NCBI RefSeq assembly: GCF_008831285.2
Contig: NC_045148.1
Location: 18,841,002 to 18,905,001, forward strand
DNA from: Nymphaea colorata
Taxonomy: Eukaryota; Streptophyta; Magnoliopsida; Nymphaeales; Nymphaeaceae
Direction: 5' to 3'
Length of the DNA stretch: 64,000 nt
The translations under genes and the position numbers were made by a program. Every line of letters starts with the position of its first letter. Position 1 is the stretch's first letter. Under the pieces are notes generated by a model, which did no database searches, was not told the origin of the DNA, and saw only the letters and a program-made list of their open reading frames with translations. Shown here one piece after another: positions 46,014-57,555 of the stretch.

Positions 46014-47996
46014 TTATGTACATTCTATCCTTTCAACAGCCAATTCTTCCTCAGATGAACAATAACAAGCCTGTCTCATCTCCCCAAGCAGGTTTTCAGA
46101 AACTTCACACGTTCCTTCTGTTTGAGCATTCCATTTGTCTCCGACAACAAACCTGCGCCTTTCTTTATTTATCTCGATCCAACTGCATCCTGGGCTTTTC
46201 TTCAGTCCTTTCTCCTTCATCATCTCCCTCACTATTTTTGCATCTTTCCACTTCCCTGCCTGTGCATAAATATTAGCTAGAAGGATGTAATTTCCCTCAT
46301 TCTCCGGCTCCAACTCAAACAATCGATTGGCAGCAAATTCTCCAATGGCGGTATTGTTATGAATTAAAGCAGCACCAAGCAATGCACCCCACACTCGTGG
46401 GTTTGCCTCCTCCTGCGCCCTCCCAATGAATTGGATCGCTTCTTCAAGCATTCCAGCTCGACCATAAGCATCAACCATACATGCGCGGTGCTCAGCAGTC
46501 GGACTTATTCCATAGCTAGTAAACATACCTTCAAAGACCCACTGAGCTTCGCTAATCAGACCTGCCCGACTGCATGCAGTTAGGACCGAGGTCAACGTGA
46601 TGGAATCAGGATTTGTACCTGTATCCACCATTTCACGGAAGAGTGCAAAACATGTCTCTGCATGCCCATGGGCGGCATAGCTAGCAATAATAGAAGTCCA
46701 AACAAATGCACTCTTCACCATTGTCCAACCAAAAGTTCTGCGAGCTTCTTCAAGGCTACCAGCTTTTGCATACATGTCGATAAGTGCAGTTGCCACATAA
46801 GCATTTTGGTCATGGCTATTTCGGATGGCATGGGCATGGATTTCTTTCCCCGTGCGCGAAGCAGAGAAATATGAACATGTGGGCAGGATGCTAGAGATCG
46901 TGACGGAATTCGGTCTAAATCGTGCGAGCTGCATGTCTCGAACCATTCGAGGAACTTCACCATGATAACCATTCTGCACCAAGCCCGCAATCATCGCATT
47001 CCATGTGCTAAGCGAAGGTTGCTCATTCTCTCCCCTGTTCTTCATAGTTTGGAATATCTCCATGGCCTTACGGCAGTATCCATATTGCATGTAGCCCGAA
47101 ATAATTGATCCCCAAGAAACTGGATCTCTTTTAGGCATTTCATCCAGCAATTTCTGTGCATAGTTCAAATCCCCACATTTTGCATACAATGTAATCAACG
47201 AATTCCACACGGCCGTATCCATTGCAATCCCGCCCTTTGAGATCTCCTCTTGGATACTCATCCCGCGTCTGAGATCCTGTAAGTTAGCGCAAGCTTGCAG
47301 TGCACTAACCACGGTAACCTCATCTGGCTGAACGCCAGCCACTCCCATCTCGTCATACAACTTAAGGCTCTCCTCATACCTCCCACTCTGCGCATAAGCA
47401 CCTATTATTGCATTCCAAGACACCACGTCTCTTTCGGGCATTCCATCGAATACTCGCCGAGCAGCAACCAAATCACCCATCCTCGCATATGCAGTCACTA
47501 AACCATTGAGAACAAAGATATCAGAATCAAACCCATTTCTAAGGACGTACGAGTGGATCCCTGCACTAAATTGCCCGACGTCAACATAGCTCGAAAAACA
47601 TGCTTTCAGAAGACACGTGATGGTGTAATTGTCTGGGCGGAGACCGGAGCACAGAAGCGAACAGAAGAGCAGCAGGGCTTCCCGGTGACAGTCATGGAGC
47701 GAGTAACCGATGAGCATAGCGTTCCACGTGAAGAGGTTTCTCTGCGGCAATCTGTCGAATACCTGGCGTGCACATCCCACGTCGCCGGACTTCGCGTAGA
47801 AGGTGATGAGCTTGGAGCCAAGGTAGTTGGCGGGACGGACGTCCAGAAGGATGAGGCGTCCATGGAGCTGACGGCCCGGCCGCAGAAGGCGATGGTCGGT
47901 GCAGTGCTGGATAAGCGAGCCAACGCCAGTATAGTTGGGAGACTCAGGGGACTGCTGCAGGCTTGCCAGCAGCCGCCGGAGGCAGCCAGTTTTCAT
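46014..47996 (-). CDS. Pentatricopeptide repeat protein, PLS class, E-type (660 aa)
   Basis: Intronless minus-strand frame starting MKTGCLRRLL. The first 17 residues are basic and lack acidic residues, consistent with an organellar (mitochondrial?) targeting peptide. About a dozen PPR motifs of P, L and S length follow, with typical sequences such as ARQVFDRLPQRNLFTWNAML, AYARMGDLVAARRVFDGMP and MYAKAGSLEEARRTF. The C-terminus has the E motif (VWGALLGAALIHNN ... LEPENEGNYILLANIYAQAG) and E+-like GCSWIEINKERRRFVVGD, but no DYW domain. Such proteins bind organellar RNA, often for C-to-U editing with a partner deaminase. Length and overall pattern resemble Arabidopsis At2g37310; orthology is inferred. 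The promoter side is cut short by a retrotransposon starting about 300 bp upstream. Confidence 0.93.
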   Translation of the reverse strand: MKTGCLRRLLASLQQSPESPNYTGVGSLIQHCTDHRLLRPGRQLHGRLILLDVRPANYLGSKLITFYAKSGDVGCARQVFDRLPQRNLFTWNAMLIGYSLHDCHREALLLFCSLLCSGLRPDNYTITCLLKACFSSYVDVGQFSAGIHSYVLRNGFDSDIFVLNGLVTAYARMGDLVAARRVFDGMPERDVVSWNAIIGAYAQSGRYEESLKLYDEMGVAGVQPDEVTVVSALQACANLQDLRRGMSIQEEISKGGIAMDTAVWNSLITLYAKCGDLNYAQKLLDEMPKRDPVSWGSIISGYMQYGYCRKAMEIFQTMKNRGENEQPSLSTWNAMIAGLVQNGYHGEVPRMVRDMQLARFRPNSVTISSILPTCSYFSASRTGKEIHAHAIRNSHDQNAYVATALIDMYAKAGSLEEARRTFGWTMVKSAFVWTSIIASYAAHGHAETCFALFREMVDTGTNPDSITLTSVLTACSRAGLISEAQWVFEGMFTSYGISPTAEHRACMVDAYGRAGMLEEAIQFIGRAQEEANPRVWGALLGAALIHNNTAIGEFAANRLFELEPENEGNYILLANIYAQAGKWKDAKIVREMMKEKGLKKSPGCSWIEINKERRRFVVGDKWNAQTEGTCEVSENLLGEMRQACYCSSEEELAVERIECT

Positions 47997-48290
47997 GGGC
48001 AGCCTCCTCCTCTCCTTCTTCCTTGATGAAACTGAAACTGAAAGGAGGGGACTTACCCAGCATCGTCATCAATCGCCCAGCCAGACGGCGAGATGGAGGG
48101 CTTCTCGACCTCCCTTGGATTCGTTATAGGAAAGGAAGATCCTCCTCCACACCTGCCTTCCTCCTCATTGAGAATCGCACTGGCAAACAAGGGGGAGATT
48201 CGAAGGGGGCGCACTCATACGCATTTAATAAACGCCCGTGCCGTCTCTTCCCGGACAACCTCCATGGACGCTAGCCGAGTCCTCGATTCA
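47997..48290 (-). promoter_or_regulatory. Short upstream region of the PPR gene
   Basis: Only about 295 bp separate the PPR start codon from the target duplication of the retrotransposon. The region is relatively GC-rich and must hold the PPR leader and any proximal promoter. No clear TATA box is seen. Confidence 0.5.
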
Positions 48291-48295
48291 AAGCA

Positions 48296-48649
48296 TGGTG
48301 AATTTCACATCTAGATCCGCCCATGATGGGCCGGGTCCAAATCGATACTGTAGTTCAAAGGAAGTTACGTAACCCGTGCATATGTATGCCGACCGACAGG
48401 GATATAGACAGAGCGTAGATTAAATAAAATGGTTAGGATGATTTAAGACTGAAGGCCCATCTGTGATAAGGGTTGTCCACGAAGAAGGTTTTGAGTTTTC
48501 TAGCATGTCATGAAAAAACATAGTCCTCGTCGGGCACGAGAGTTAAGCGACAGTTTCATATTCATAACTTGCAACAGAAAACTAAGGTATGCAGTGTCAT
48601 CACATTAATTAGATAATTATACATTTTCTGTATATATTTTCTTATGTCA
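48296..48649 (+). repeat. 5' LTR of the Copia-type element
   Basis: 354 bp, starting TGGTGAATTTCAC and ending CTTATGTCA, with the primer binding site immediately after. Confidence 0.92.
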
Positions 48650-48650
48650 T

Positions 48651-48665
48651 TGGTATCAGAGTCAG
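48651..48665 (+). other. Primer binding site (initiator tRNA-Met)
   Basis: TGGTATCAGAGTCAG is complementary to the 3' end of plant initiator tRNA-Met apart from one change in the second half. Confidence 0.85.
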
Positions 48666-48779
48666 GAGATTCAGACAATGACCGGAAAATACCATCTATG
48701 CTATTTCATAAGCCACAGTAGAAATAAACTGCTTGTTCCTTTATTTATTTTCATTAAGAGATGCTTTACCGGGGGAGGG

Positions 48780-49440
48780 AAGATAGACCTCCATACACCG
48801 ACAAACAAATTAAGAAGACAGCAATAGTTGCGGCCCTCTCTGTCCACACAGATATTTTACTGTGGTAAGGTACTATTCTACTACTAGACCATTGGTATTG
48901 CTAGTATGAGCCTTCAACCTTATGGTTAATACAGAGGAGGCTGGACTTATGTTGTCCACCCAGCCGTTGGTATCCATTCGAGACGCTTAAACACTCATAT
49001 GGCCTACAGCCCATTGCAGTTTTCAGGTAGACGAATGGAATGGCGTGGAAAAACCTTTCTCTCAAGTTGATGGCTTCAATAACACCATTTATCTGTAGTC
49101 CTTTGTTGCTATTATCATGAGAGTAAAGGATTACCTACCTGGTTTACCAAAGGGAAGAAAAGGAGCATCAAGAAACACTGTGGTGGCATGCCTTCTAAGA
49201 TACATGTCCTCCTCTACACCGGGTGAAGGAAGCTGCACCAGTGAGAATTCTTCTTTCGTTGAAGGTGGAGGATGTTGCTGCGATAGCTGCACATCTCCCT
49301 TAGAAAGGCAGACATAAAGAAAGTAATGTTGTGGTTCGTGTTTTTGTGATCGGCGGAGCCCAACCATTTTTATAGATTATGTTTATGGTATACCCATCAT
49401 ATACTCTAGCTACATTAATGTCTGATCCTGTCCCTGGACA
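48780..49440 (+). other. Unexplained internal segment of the retrotransposon with a Cys-rich open frame
   Basis: An open frame at 49117-49317 encodes a short Ser/Cys-rich peptide (GGGCCCDSC). Its base composition is higher in GC than the rest of the leader. It is not a Copia domain I know. It could be a captured host-gene fragment or a nested insertion; no evidence decides. Confidence 0.3.
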
Positions 49441-49515
49441 GGGAGCGCAGCAAAGCCCCACGCCATTTTCTCAAACCTGAGGCCGTTGCAGTCTGTCTTT
49501 TCAATGGCCTGAGGA

Positions 49516-49623
49516 CTGCAATCTTTACATTAATATTGGTACTGCGGTCTTTACACCTGAGGGCTGAGGCTGCAGTCTCTACATTAATATTGGTACTGCA
49601 GTCTTTACTTCTTATGGCCTGAG
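49516..49623. repeat. 54-bp tandem repeat inside the retrotransposon leader
   Basis: Two units from 49516 and 49570 share CTACATTAATATTGGTACTG (with one variant) and end in CTGAGG. Confidence 0.75.
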
Positions 49624-50931
49624 GACTTTCCTCGATCTTGTTAATTTTTATGCCCAATAGAATGACCAGCTTTCTGTGCAATTTGTTTTATATGAGGGTG
49701 GTTCATGTGTCTTGATTCCACACATGTATATAACATTTATTTTTCTGGTGATACATCATTGTTTTACTATGGTACGAGTGCTTCACGTTTTTTCCTTTTA
49801 GTTATATTATTGTTTAAAGATTATGGAATTATCAGATATTTATTTTAAGAATAGTCTTTGTTTCTTTAGAGGCCATTCCAAGAGTGACCGATAACGCTGG
49901 CCAGCAACATTTGTGTTTCTGTTATGCTCATGAGCAGTTGGATCCATCCTCTATGTTTATGTTTAATGGACACATAAATTTAAATATATTTCTGTTTTTT
50001 ATTCTGCATCATATTCATATGTAAATTTTTTTATATAATTATTTGTTTTGCGTAATATGCATGGTGGCCCTTCATTCAGTGTAGTTTCCATTTGGACTAT
50101 GGATTAGATCTTGAATGCTCATATATATGGTAGTTGAACTTGGAATCATTGTTGATTTGGTTCCAATTTCAATACATCAATTTGGTTTCAATCTAAGAAT
50201 CTAGATTATGTAGACATTACTGATATGATGGCACCATGCTTGTGATCCATGCTAAAGCTTTTTTTTTTTTTTTTTTTTGTGGATCCATTATGTGATCTAG
50301 TAGTGCATGATGCTCATTGATGGATCCACTTCATAAATTTTTATGTAGGATCCAAGTTCATTTTATGATTGGATCTTTTTTTTTTTACTTATATCTTAAT
50401 ACCATGTACTTGTCCAAAATTAGGTATTCAATATGAAATATTATATTGAACATTTTACTTGACTTTGTTCCATCATTTTTTTAAAAAAACAAAAGGCATA
50501 CCCATGCAAATATAGGCAGATACTATTTTGTCATGATATAATATGCATGCATCAGTCCATGTCTACATTGAATACAAAGTTGAGAATTGAATAAAAAAAA
50601 TATTTTGGCAAACCTGATTACAAGACGATCATATGGACTACCTTGTTCTTCGAAACAGAAAAGTGTGGCACCTAGCTTCAGGGAATGACAGGGAAGCATA
50701 GTTGATGCAGCATAAGCAAGACTTACAATAAATTCTAGCATTCAAGAGAGTATTTGCCTACATGCAAACTTTTCCTGAAACTGCCCCCGTGTGTGCCAGT
50801 TATAAGATCGTGCCTTTGATACAGTTATAATTAACTAGTTGCTACTCATATGTCTAAGTTCCATTTGATTATGACTTCGTTTTTTCCTGCCAATAATGAT
50901 AGATATATCTTGTTTTTCAACTAAATGCTAT

Positions 50932-50938
<7 letters not shown>

Positions 50939-50966
<28 letters not shown>
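50939..50966. repeat. (TA)n microsatellite
   Basis: Simple TA run of about 28 bp inside the retrotransposon. Confidence 0.85.
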
Positions 50967-50969
<3 letters not shown>

Positions 50970-51285
50970 AGATGTATTTGTTTTATTTTATTTTATCATG
51001 ATTATTTGTTATGCTTCTTATAATCTTAATGTAATATGGATGACATCATGAGTGAGATATAATTAAGTTTTGGGCTCATTCTATTCGTGTATTAAAGTAG
51101 GGTTAATTGATTACATGGCTTGGAACATTGGAATGGGAGATGATTTCGAGCATAGTGACATTTCCATTCAACATTTTATAAAATAAGTTATGCTTCTAGT
51201 CATGTGACCTTGACTGAAATATGTTATGCAATAACATGCTTAGATAGCCCATTAAGAACATTGATCCTTTTTATTGACATAGGAG

Positions 51286-51940
51286 ATGGCTACACCAAGT
51301 AAGACTATACTAGACTTAGCCCGCATTGAAAAAGTGAAGATAATTATGACATTTGGCATCGTAAGATCTAATTTACCTTACAGGAGGCTGAAGCCCTTGA
51401 TGCCTTGAACCATGTTATGACTAAACTTGAAGAACACGGTCGGCAAGCTCATAAAGACAAAAACTATAATGTGGGGAAGCACATGAACATTGTTGCTTGT
51501 GTTACAATGCTATGGTCAATGCAAGATGGCATAATGTGTCAATATGAACATTATGAGACTACACATCATATGTGGATAGCACTCAAAGACAAGTTTGGAG
51601 GCACTTTGACCACTAAGCTTAGAAAGCCCGCAATCAAATTTGATTCGTATAAAATGCAGTGTCAGCATACAATAAGTCAACGTCTCAAGGAGATGGCCAA
51701 CATGACTAGAGAGCTTAATTTTGCTGGAGATGCTCTTATAAATGAAAAACAAGTTCAAGCAGTGTTAAGGTCATTTCCAATCAACTGGAAACACATGAAA
51801 ATTAATATGACTCATAATGAGAACATAAAAACCTTTGATAACATTGCTCATCACCTCGAGCTGGAATATGAACGCCCTGAAGTTGTTAAGTCTAGCAATC
51901 AGGTTTACATAGCCAAGAATTCTATGAATGTTTTTTAGGG
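51286..51940 (+). pseudogene. Copia gag remnant (UBN2-type), disabled
   Basis: From the ATG at 51286 the frame breaks early: a TAA at about 51369-51371 interrupts the conserved N-terminal part, and the first ~80 bp read in a different phase. From about 51405 a 177-codon frame carries the core of a Copia gag (UBN2/gag_2) domain, with HMWIALKDKFG and the LRSFPINW motif. It ends before the zinc knuckle. The gene cannot make a normal Gag. Confidence 0.85.
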
Positions 51941-52029
51941 TCTGTCCAAAGAGGTTCAGGAAAAACCACATTAAAACACAAGGCAAGAAAAAAAATTGAA
52001 GAAAAATTGAGACGTCACGAAAAGAATGA

Positions 52030-52520
52030 TGGGAAAAAGAACAAGAGAAAAATAAAATGTTTTAATTATGATTAATTTGGACGCTTCATCAAAGAATGTC
52101 AAACCCAAGAAGGTGCATGAACCAGAGAATGTTTGCATCTCAATGACTCAATATACTTATTCATTTGTTTCTAGTTGTGCTCTAATTGTCGAATCTCATC
52201 CTTTATGGATTGTATACTTAGAAAATCTCAACTGAAAGAAGATGGTTGTTTCCTTAGAAACAACAATCATGTAGATGTTCGTGGTATAGGAACTTGCCAA
52301 TTATATTTATATAATGAACAGAGTCTTATGCTGCATGATGTGCTACATGTTCTTGATATTCAACGAAATCTTATTTCAGTTTTCGCTTTACTGACTTTTG
52401 GTTGTAGACTCATTTTTTAAGGCAATTCTATTGTGATACTATTCAAAAACGTTATGATATATTCTGGTGTTCTATCAAATGGTTTCTTTGTGTTGGATGT
52501 TGTTCTCATTCCCAAAAATT
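52030..52520 (+). pseudogene. Copia zinc-knuckle, protease and pre-integrase remnant
   Basis: Around 52055-52105 a degraded CCHC knuckle reads KCFNY, a stop, FGRFIKEC, with a Cys and the His replaced. At 52175-52420 a frame shows the protease/pre-integrase stretch MLHDVLHVLDIQRNLISV typical of Copia; after a stop, 52433-52520 continues with LSNGFFVLD. Downstream the similarity ends abruptly near 52530 and no integrase follows. Confidence 0.8.
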
Positions 52521-52529
52521 TTATTTGGT

Positions 52530-53324
52530 TTTGGAAGTGCTCTAAAAAAATGAGATTTTGTTTTGAAATGAGAGATAAAGGGACTCGCCCATTAGTACGG
52601 GGATCAACCGTTCCCGGCGCCCTTTGTCGAGGGTAATCAATCCAATGGTTATTTTTATTTTTGATGTATTTTATTTTTGCTTAAACATTTTTTCATTCTA
52701 AATGCGGTGCGGTGTTTGAAAAAATATTAAAAACTTGATATCTCAAATTTTTGAGAAATTTTTGAAGAGTCATTTGCTTGATTTGAATAATCTTGAATGG
52801 GAAGATCTTTACAAATATCATATAGAAACCCTTGAAAATCACTTTCAAAATCAATTTAGTGTTCTCTTAAGAAGTTAAGTAGGTTTAAGACTTTTCTCTA
52901 ATTTAGTTGGTATCTTACTAGAGCTTTTCTCATATTGCTTAAGTTCTTTTAAAGATGTGTTTGTGATCATTCGTGATTTTATGTAAAAGTGGATGTATAA
53001 ATAGATTGACCCTAGATGATTAGAAGCAAATCATTTATTTTTACCACAACATTCATCTAAAGGCATTCCTATCATCACATACTTCTAAGCTTTTTATTTT
53101 TATTTAAATAATTGTCATAAACACTTTTATGAAAAAAGAAAAGTTTTTGAAAATAGAATGAGGTTGTAAACCATCAAACATGATTCTAATATTGGGTCAT
53201 TAAAGATATTCAAAAGAATTGAAAAGATGAAAGACTTGAATACAAGAGGAACATAGAGAAAGAGATTTTAAAAATCACAAAACAAATTATTTAAAAGAGA
53301 GAGAGATATGTATACATGTACATA

Positions 53325-53391
<67 letters not shown>

Positions 53392-56060
53392 GCTTGCGAA
53401 GAGGGATTAGATTAAATAGAGAAGGAGAAGAAGATTTTAGAAAGAGAGAAAAGAGAGAGATTTATAGTGGAATACATATATATATTTATACATACGTATA
53501 TGAGAGTTTGTAAAATCATAAAGAGAAAAAGACAAAAAGAGATAGTTTTGTGCACATATACGCATATAATATGTATATACGTATATGTCTTCATAAGAGT
53601 TAAAATCAAGAAATGATTTGAAAACATCTTACCTCAATTTTTATGTAGGCTGGAGAGGAACTTGGGCTCATGCAAGAGCCTAAACTAGGTCTCCAAAACC
53701 TTATTAAATGGGGTTCTTGCTTTTGAAAGTCTTTTGAAAAATATGATTCTAAATGTTTTTATATGTGAACATAAAAACTACAATTATTACAAGACAATCG
53801 ATTTCTTTTACCATTGTTATGAAAGAAAATCAAACATACATGGAATGAAGAGCAATCATGATAAAACACTCATTGGGGTTCCTAATCGGGTAATGAAGAA
53901 AAAAGCTAAGCACGAGAATGACATGAAGATGCACTTTCATATGTACAAATTTGTCAAGCGTTTTCCCAGGTTGGGCAAGTCCCAACCTCAAAAATCAACA
54001 CAAGAATAAAAAAATCATAACCCAAACACTCATTCTCGCTCGCTGTGCATTTGCTCATCAATCAAGAAAATTAGTATATCACACATGAACATCATCTCAA
54101 GCATATAACAAGCATATTTTTGGAAATAAATGAAGAAATAAAATTTATTTTACCTTGCTCATACTCCCAGTGCACTCAAGAGTAGCTTTTGAATCCATAG
54201 AAGAAATCATTTGATCTTTCTTGCATGACCATGGAGAGGTGACAAGAGGAAATGAAAATAAAATGGATGACCACATACCTCGAATATAGATAATATTAGA
54301 AATGAGTCTCCTTCCTTGAATGATCCAAGGATTGCCTCAGATGAAGGTCCAAAATAATGAAAATATCCCTCCCAGAAGTATCCTCGTACTCCCTTGAGGA
54401 GTTTGAGCTTGGAGAAGCTTGCTCTCAAGGTTGGAGAAGAAGGAGAAGGAAAGAAGAGGAAAAGCTAAGGAAGAACTTTAAAACTTCAAATGATAAAACA
54501 CTAAAAGTTCCCCAAGGGTTAGTTCATGCCCAAGAGGGAGGATTGTGGGGGTATTTATAAGAAGTTTTTGAGCAAAAACTCGAAATTTGAATTTTTTTGA
54601 ATTTGACAAGATTTTCAAGCGAATTTCAAGTATTGTTGAATAATTTTGATTTTTTCAAAAAAAATACACTTTTACTAAGTGAGATTGGCCACTAGCCCTG
54701 CAAAAACCTCTTTGGGGTGTGGGCAGGGCTGATGCCCACCCAGCCAAGCCAAAGCCGCCAATCAAGGGGCAGTTTTTTTATGCAAATAGGAGGTCTCGGT
54801 GTGCTGCGCGTGCAGTGCCTATCATGCGGCAGTGTGCCAGGCACTATTGCTCATTGTCATGTGACGCGCTATCACGCATTACTGCGCCTGCTAATTACTG
54901 CTGATGTATTCAAAAAGCATGTAATGTCAATGACACTTAATAGTATATAAAAGTTGAACTTTTGTGTGATAATTCACTATGAACATGTTAACATTTCTAT
55001 GTTAGGTTGTGCAACCAGGTAGAGATTGCTTGCTCACATAAACTGAAAGCTTTAGGCATTATGCGAAAGACAAGCTGAGATGAGATGAACAAGATCTATG
55101 GATACTTGTCGATAAACAAGACAAGTTTTGTATATTGAGGTGTCAGTGAATCTTAGACACAGTATATTGGTGGCATCTTGCATATATTTGTATTAAAACA
55201 TCGCTTTGATTGAATCAAGTTGGGGTCTTACATTAAACATCATAAAATTGACATGACCTTATAAAATCATGTAACCTAGTAAGCAGATCTAATGACTCAA
55301 ATTATCTTAGTTGGATTGAGAGGATATCTTTGAGAACTCAAGTCAACTCTTTGAAAGAGTTGGATTTTTGGTGATTTGTACAACATTTAATACATGCAAA
55401 AATCTCACAGTTGTGAGACAACTTTACCGTAGTTTGTGAAGACATACCACATATGTTACATATATAGGAAATGAAGGATGATCCTTGCTCCTTCATTGTG
55501 TGAATCTCATGGGTACGAAATTTAATATTCATATATGTATCCATTTTTTTGGCCCTTATGGACTCTCGACTGCATTTTACAATGATGAATTAGTGATGCT
55601 TCTTTAGTATGCTGCCTGAAGATTATGAATGATTCGGTCTGATGGGGGCATATTTAATAAATACATGCAGGAGAGGAAGATCATTTATCACTTCACATGT
55701 GCTTATTATTTAGTGCCGACAAAAATAAATTACTAAAATGATAGACTAGATTCAATAGTAAAAAAAACAAGTATGTAAGAGGTCTCAGTCTAGCATGTTT
55801 CAACATCATCATATGAAGAGAGATTGAATATGTTGAGACTCGTAAAACTAAAATATGATTTAGAGCATAGCGAACTATGTGTACAGCTAAAGTACATAAA
55901 TTATTTTTTTCACATTGAGCCACTGTGTTACACTAACAGGTACACGATTGGTTATTCAGATCCATGCTCGCGGGCCACACGACCCAATCACCAGCATGTT
56001 ATTCAATGGTAAGTATTTACATGCTCTAGGAGTATAATAAATGGTCACCCCATCATGTGT
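52530..56060. other. Non-coding part of the retrotransposon, probably with nested insertion(s)
   Basis: No pol domain is visible. GC-rich GGATCAACCGTTCCCGGCGC at about 52601 stands out and may mark the edge of a nested element. A TATA-like GGGTATTTATAAG lies near 54549. No matching repeat or target duplication for a nested element was found. Confidence 0.4.
53323..53388. repeat. (TA)n microsatellite
   Basis: About 65 bp of TA repeat, flanked by GA-rich sequence. Confidence 0.9.
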
Positions 56061-56071
56061 GATGGGGAGAA

Positions 56072-56426
56072 TGTTGGATTTCAGTTCTAGATCCGCCCAT
56101 GATGGGCTGGATCCAAACCAATACTGTAACTCAAAGAGAGTTACATAATCGCCCACATATGTCGACCAGTGGTGGTTACCGAAAGAGATACATATGGTGG
56201 GTAGATGAAACAAAATGACAAGGGTGAAAAACTGAAGGCGCATCCTCGATGCGATAAGGGTTATGGACAAAGAAAGCTTTCTAGAACGTCATGAAAATTC
56301 AGTCCTCATCGAGCATGAGAGTCAGGCGACAGTTTCATCTTCATAACCTGCTACAGAAACTAAGGCATGCAATATCATCACATTCATTAGACAATTATAC
56401 ATTTCTATACATACTTTCTTCTATCA
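56072..56426 (+). repeat. 3' LTR of the Copia-type element
   Basis: 355 bp, starting TGTTGGATTTCAG and ending CTTCTATCA, followed by the AAGCA target duplication. Confidence 0.92.
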
Positions 56427-56431
56427 AAGCA

Positions 56432-57067
56432 CATATGCGACCTTCATCACATAAATGCACCATACAAAGTTGAACCATACTGTGTTTGTCCTCATGCATG
56501 AGGATTCGGCATTTGATATGTAGATGGTGAAACAATGACAAAAAAACAAGAAAATGAAATCAAGTAAAAAAAAACAATAATGCAGACCTTAATACAAATT
56601 TTAACAAATCCTAAGAAGAGGATAAAGTTTTTTCCTTCAAAAAATTTATGAGTTTTTTTTTTTTTAATTTCTGAAAACCCAACAGAGTTCTCTGCCCCCT
56701 TTACTATTTGCCTCTGCTCTTTGGGTGAAACATCACAAACTAGTTGTGTCATTGATGTGCCTCCGTTTTACCTCACTAGCTGTGTCATTGTGTCATTGCT
56801 TCATGCACAAAGTTGTTAAATCTGTGCATTTGGTATGTCTCGTTTCAACTATGTTTTTCGATGTCCCATCTCAACAATGTTTCTTTTCCTATAAAAGATA
56901 AGGCAAAAAAACTTTTCCTCTATGAGAGTATTGCTAATGTTAATCACTTCTATAAGATCAAAGCTAATTATATTCTCAATAGACAAAGTTTGCAGTTAGA
57001 GGAAAATTAGTGGCCCGTTAAAGATGGAGGGCTTTTGGCTGGTTAGCAGGAAAAGAGAAGATACATG
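56432..57067. other. Intergenic, no supported gene
   Basis: AT-rich DNA with chance open frames. It is directly downstream of the retrotransposon. Confidence 0.4.
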
Positions 57068-57074
57068 ACTGAAC

Positions 57075-57548
57075 TGGAGCTGCACACGAGCTGAGTCGAA
57101 ACCGAGCTTGGGAGTAGGCTTAAAAAACTCGAGCTCGGCTCGAACTTGAGTCAAGCTCTTTATAGCAAGCTTGAGCTCGACTCAACTACACAAGAGCTCA
57201 AACTCAACTCGTTTAGGCATTAACTCGTTTAACGTTAACTTGCGTAACTCGTTTAACTCGTGCAAGCATTTAATTTGTGTAACTTGTGAAAATTTGTTTT
57301 TATCATAAAAGTTAAAATCGGTGATTCGGTGAACCGGTTTTGGCAATATTATGTAGAGTACCGGTTTATGAGTCGAGTCGAGTCGAGTTCCTAAAACTCA
57401 AACTCGACTCGTTCATCATTTTGAGTGCCTTTGTAAGCTTGAACTCGGCTCATTTATAAATGAGTTGAGCATGAGCTGAGTTTTTTCCAGCAAGTTCGAG
57501 TCGAGCCGAGCCCGAGTTGGCTCGATTAGTTGTGCAGCCCTACCAGAC
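57075..57548. mobile_element. hAT-like MITE rich in GAGCTCGACTCG words
   Basis: The left end TGGAGCTGCACACGAGC is matched in reverse complement by the right end ..GTTGTGCAGCCCTACCAGA, with a small indel near the tip. The 7-bp direct repeat ACTGAAC flanks the element at 57068-57074 and 57549-57555. The interior is dominated by inverted and direct copies of CTCGAGCTCGGCTCGA and GAGTCGAGTCGAG, a pattern known from abundant plant non-autonomous hAT elements. It has no transposase frame; the minus-strand open frame through it is an artefact. Confidence 0.6.
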
Positions 57549-57555
57549 ACTGAAC

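Larger units (their letters stand above)
48296..56426 (+). mobile_element. Copia-type LTR retrotransposon, 8.1 kb, structurally complete ends, coding region decayed
   Basis: Two direct repeats (48296-48649 and 56072-56426) align along their length, sharing CTAGATCCGCCCATGATGGG, CGACAGTTTCAT and ATTATACATTT. The outer tips are TG...CA. The element is bounded by the 5-bp target duplication AAGCA (48291-48295 and 56427-56431). TGGTATCAGAG at 48651, one base after the 5' LTR, is the tRNA-Met primer site. A purine run (GATGGGGAGAA) precedes the 3' LTR. Inside, gag and protease/pre-integrase remnants of Copia type lie on the same strand at 51.3-52.5 kb. Integrase, reverse transcriptase and RNase H were not found. 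LTR identity is about four in five by eye, so insertion is old. The 2.6 kb before gag and 3.5 kb after it probably include nested insertions. Confidence 0.92.

Noticed and set aside
47553-48026. 157-codon plus-strand frame over the PPR gene start
   Set aside because: Antisense to a well-supported PPR coding region; no domain.
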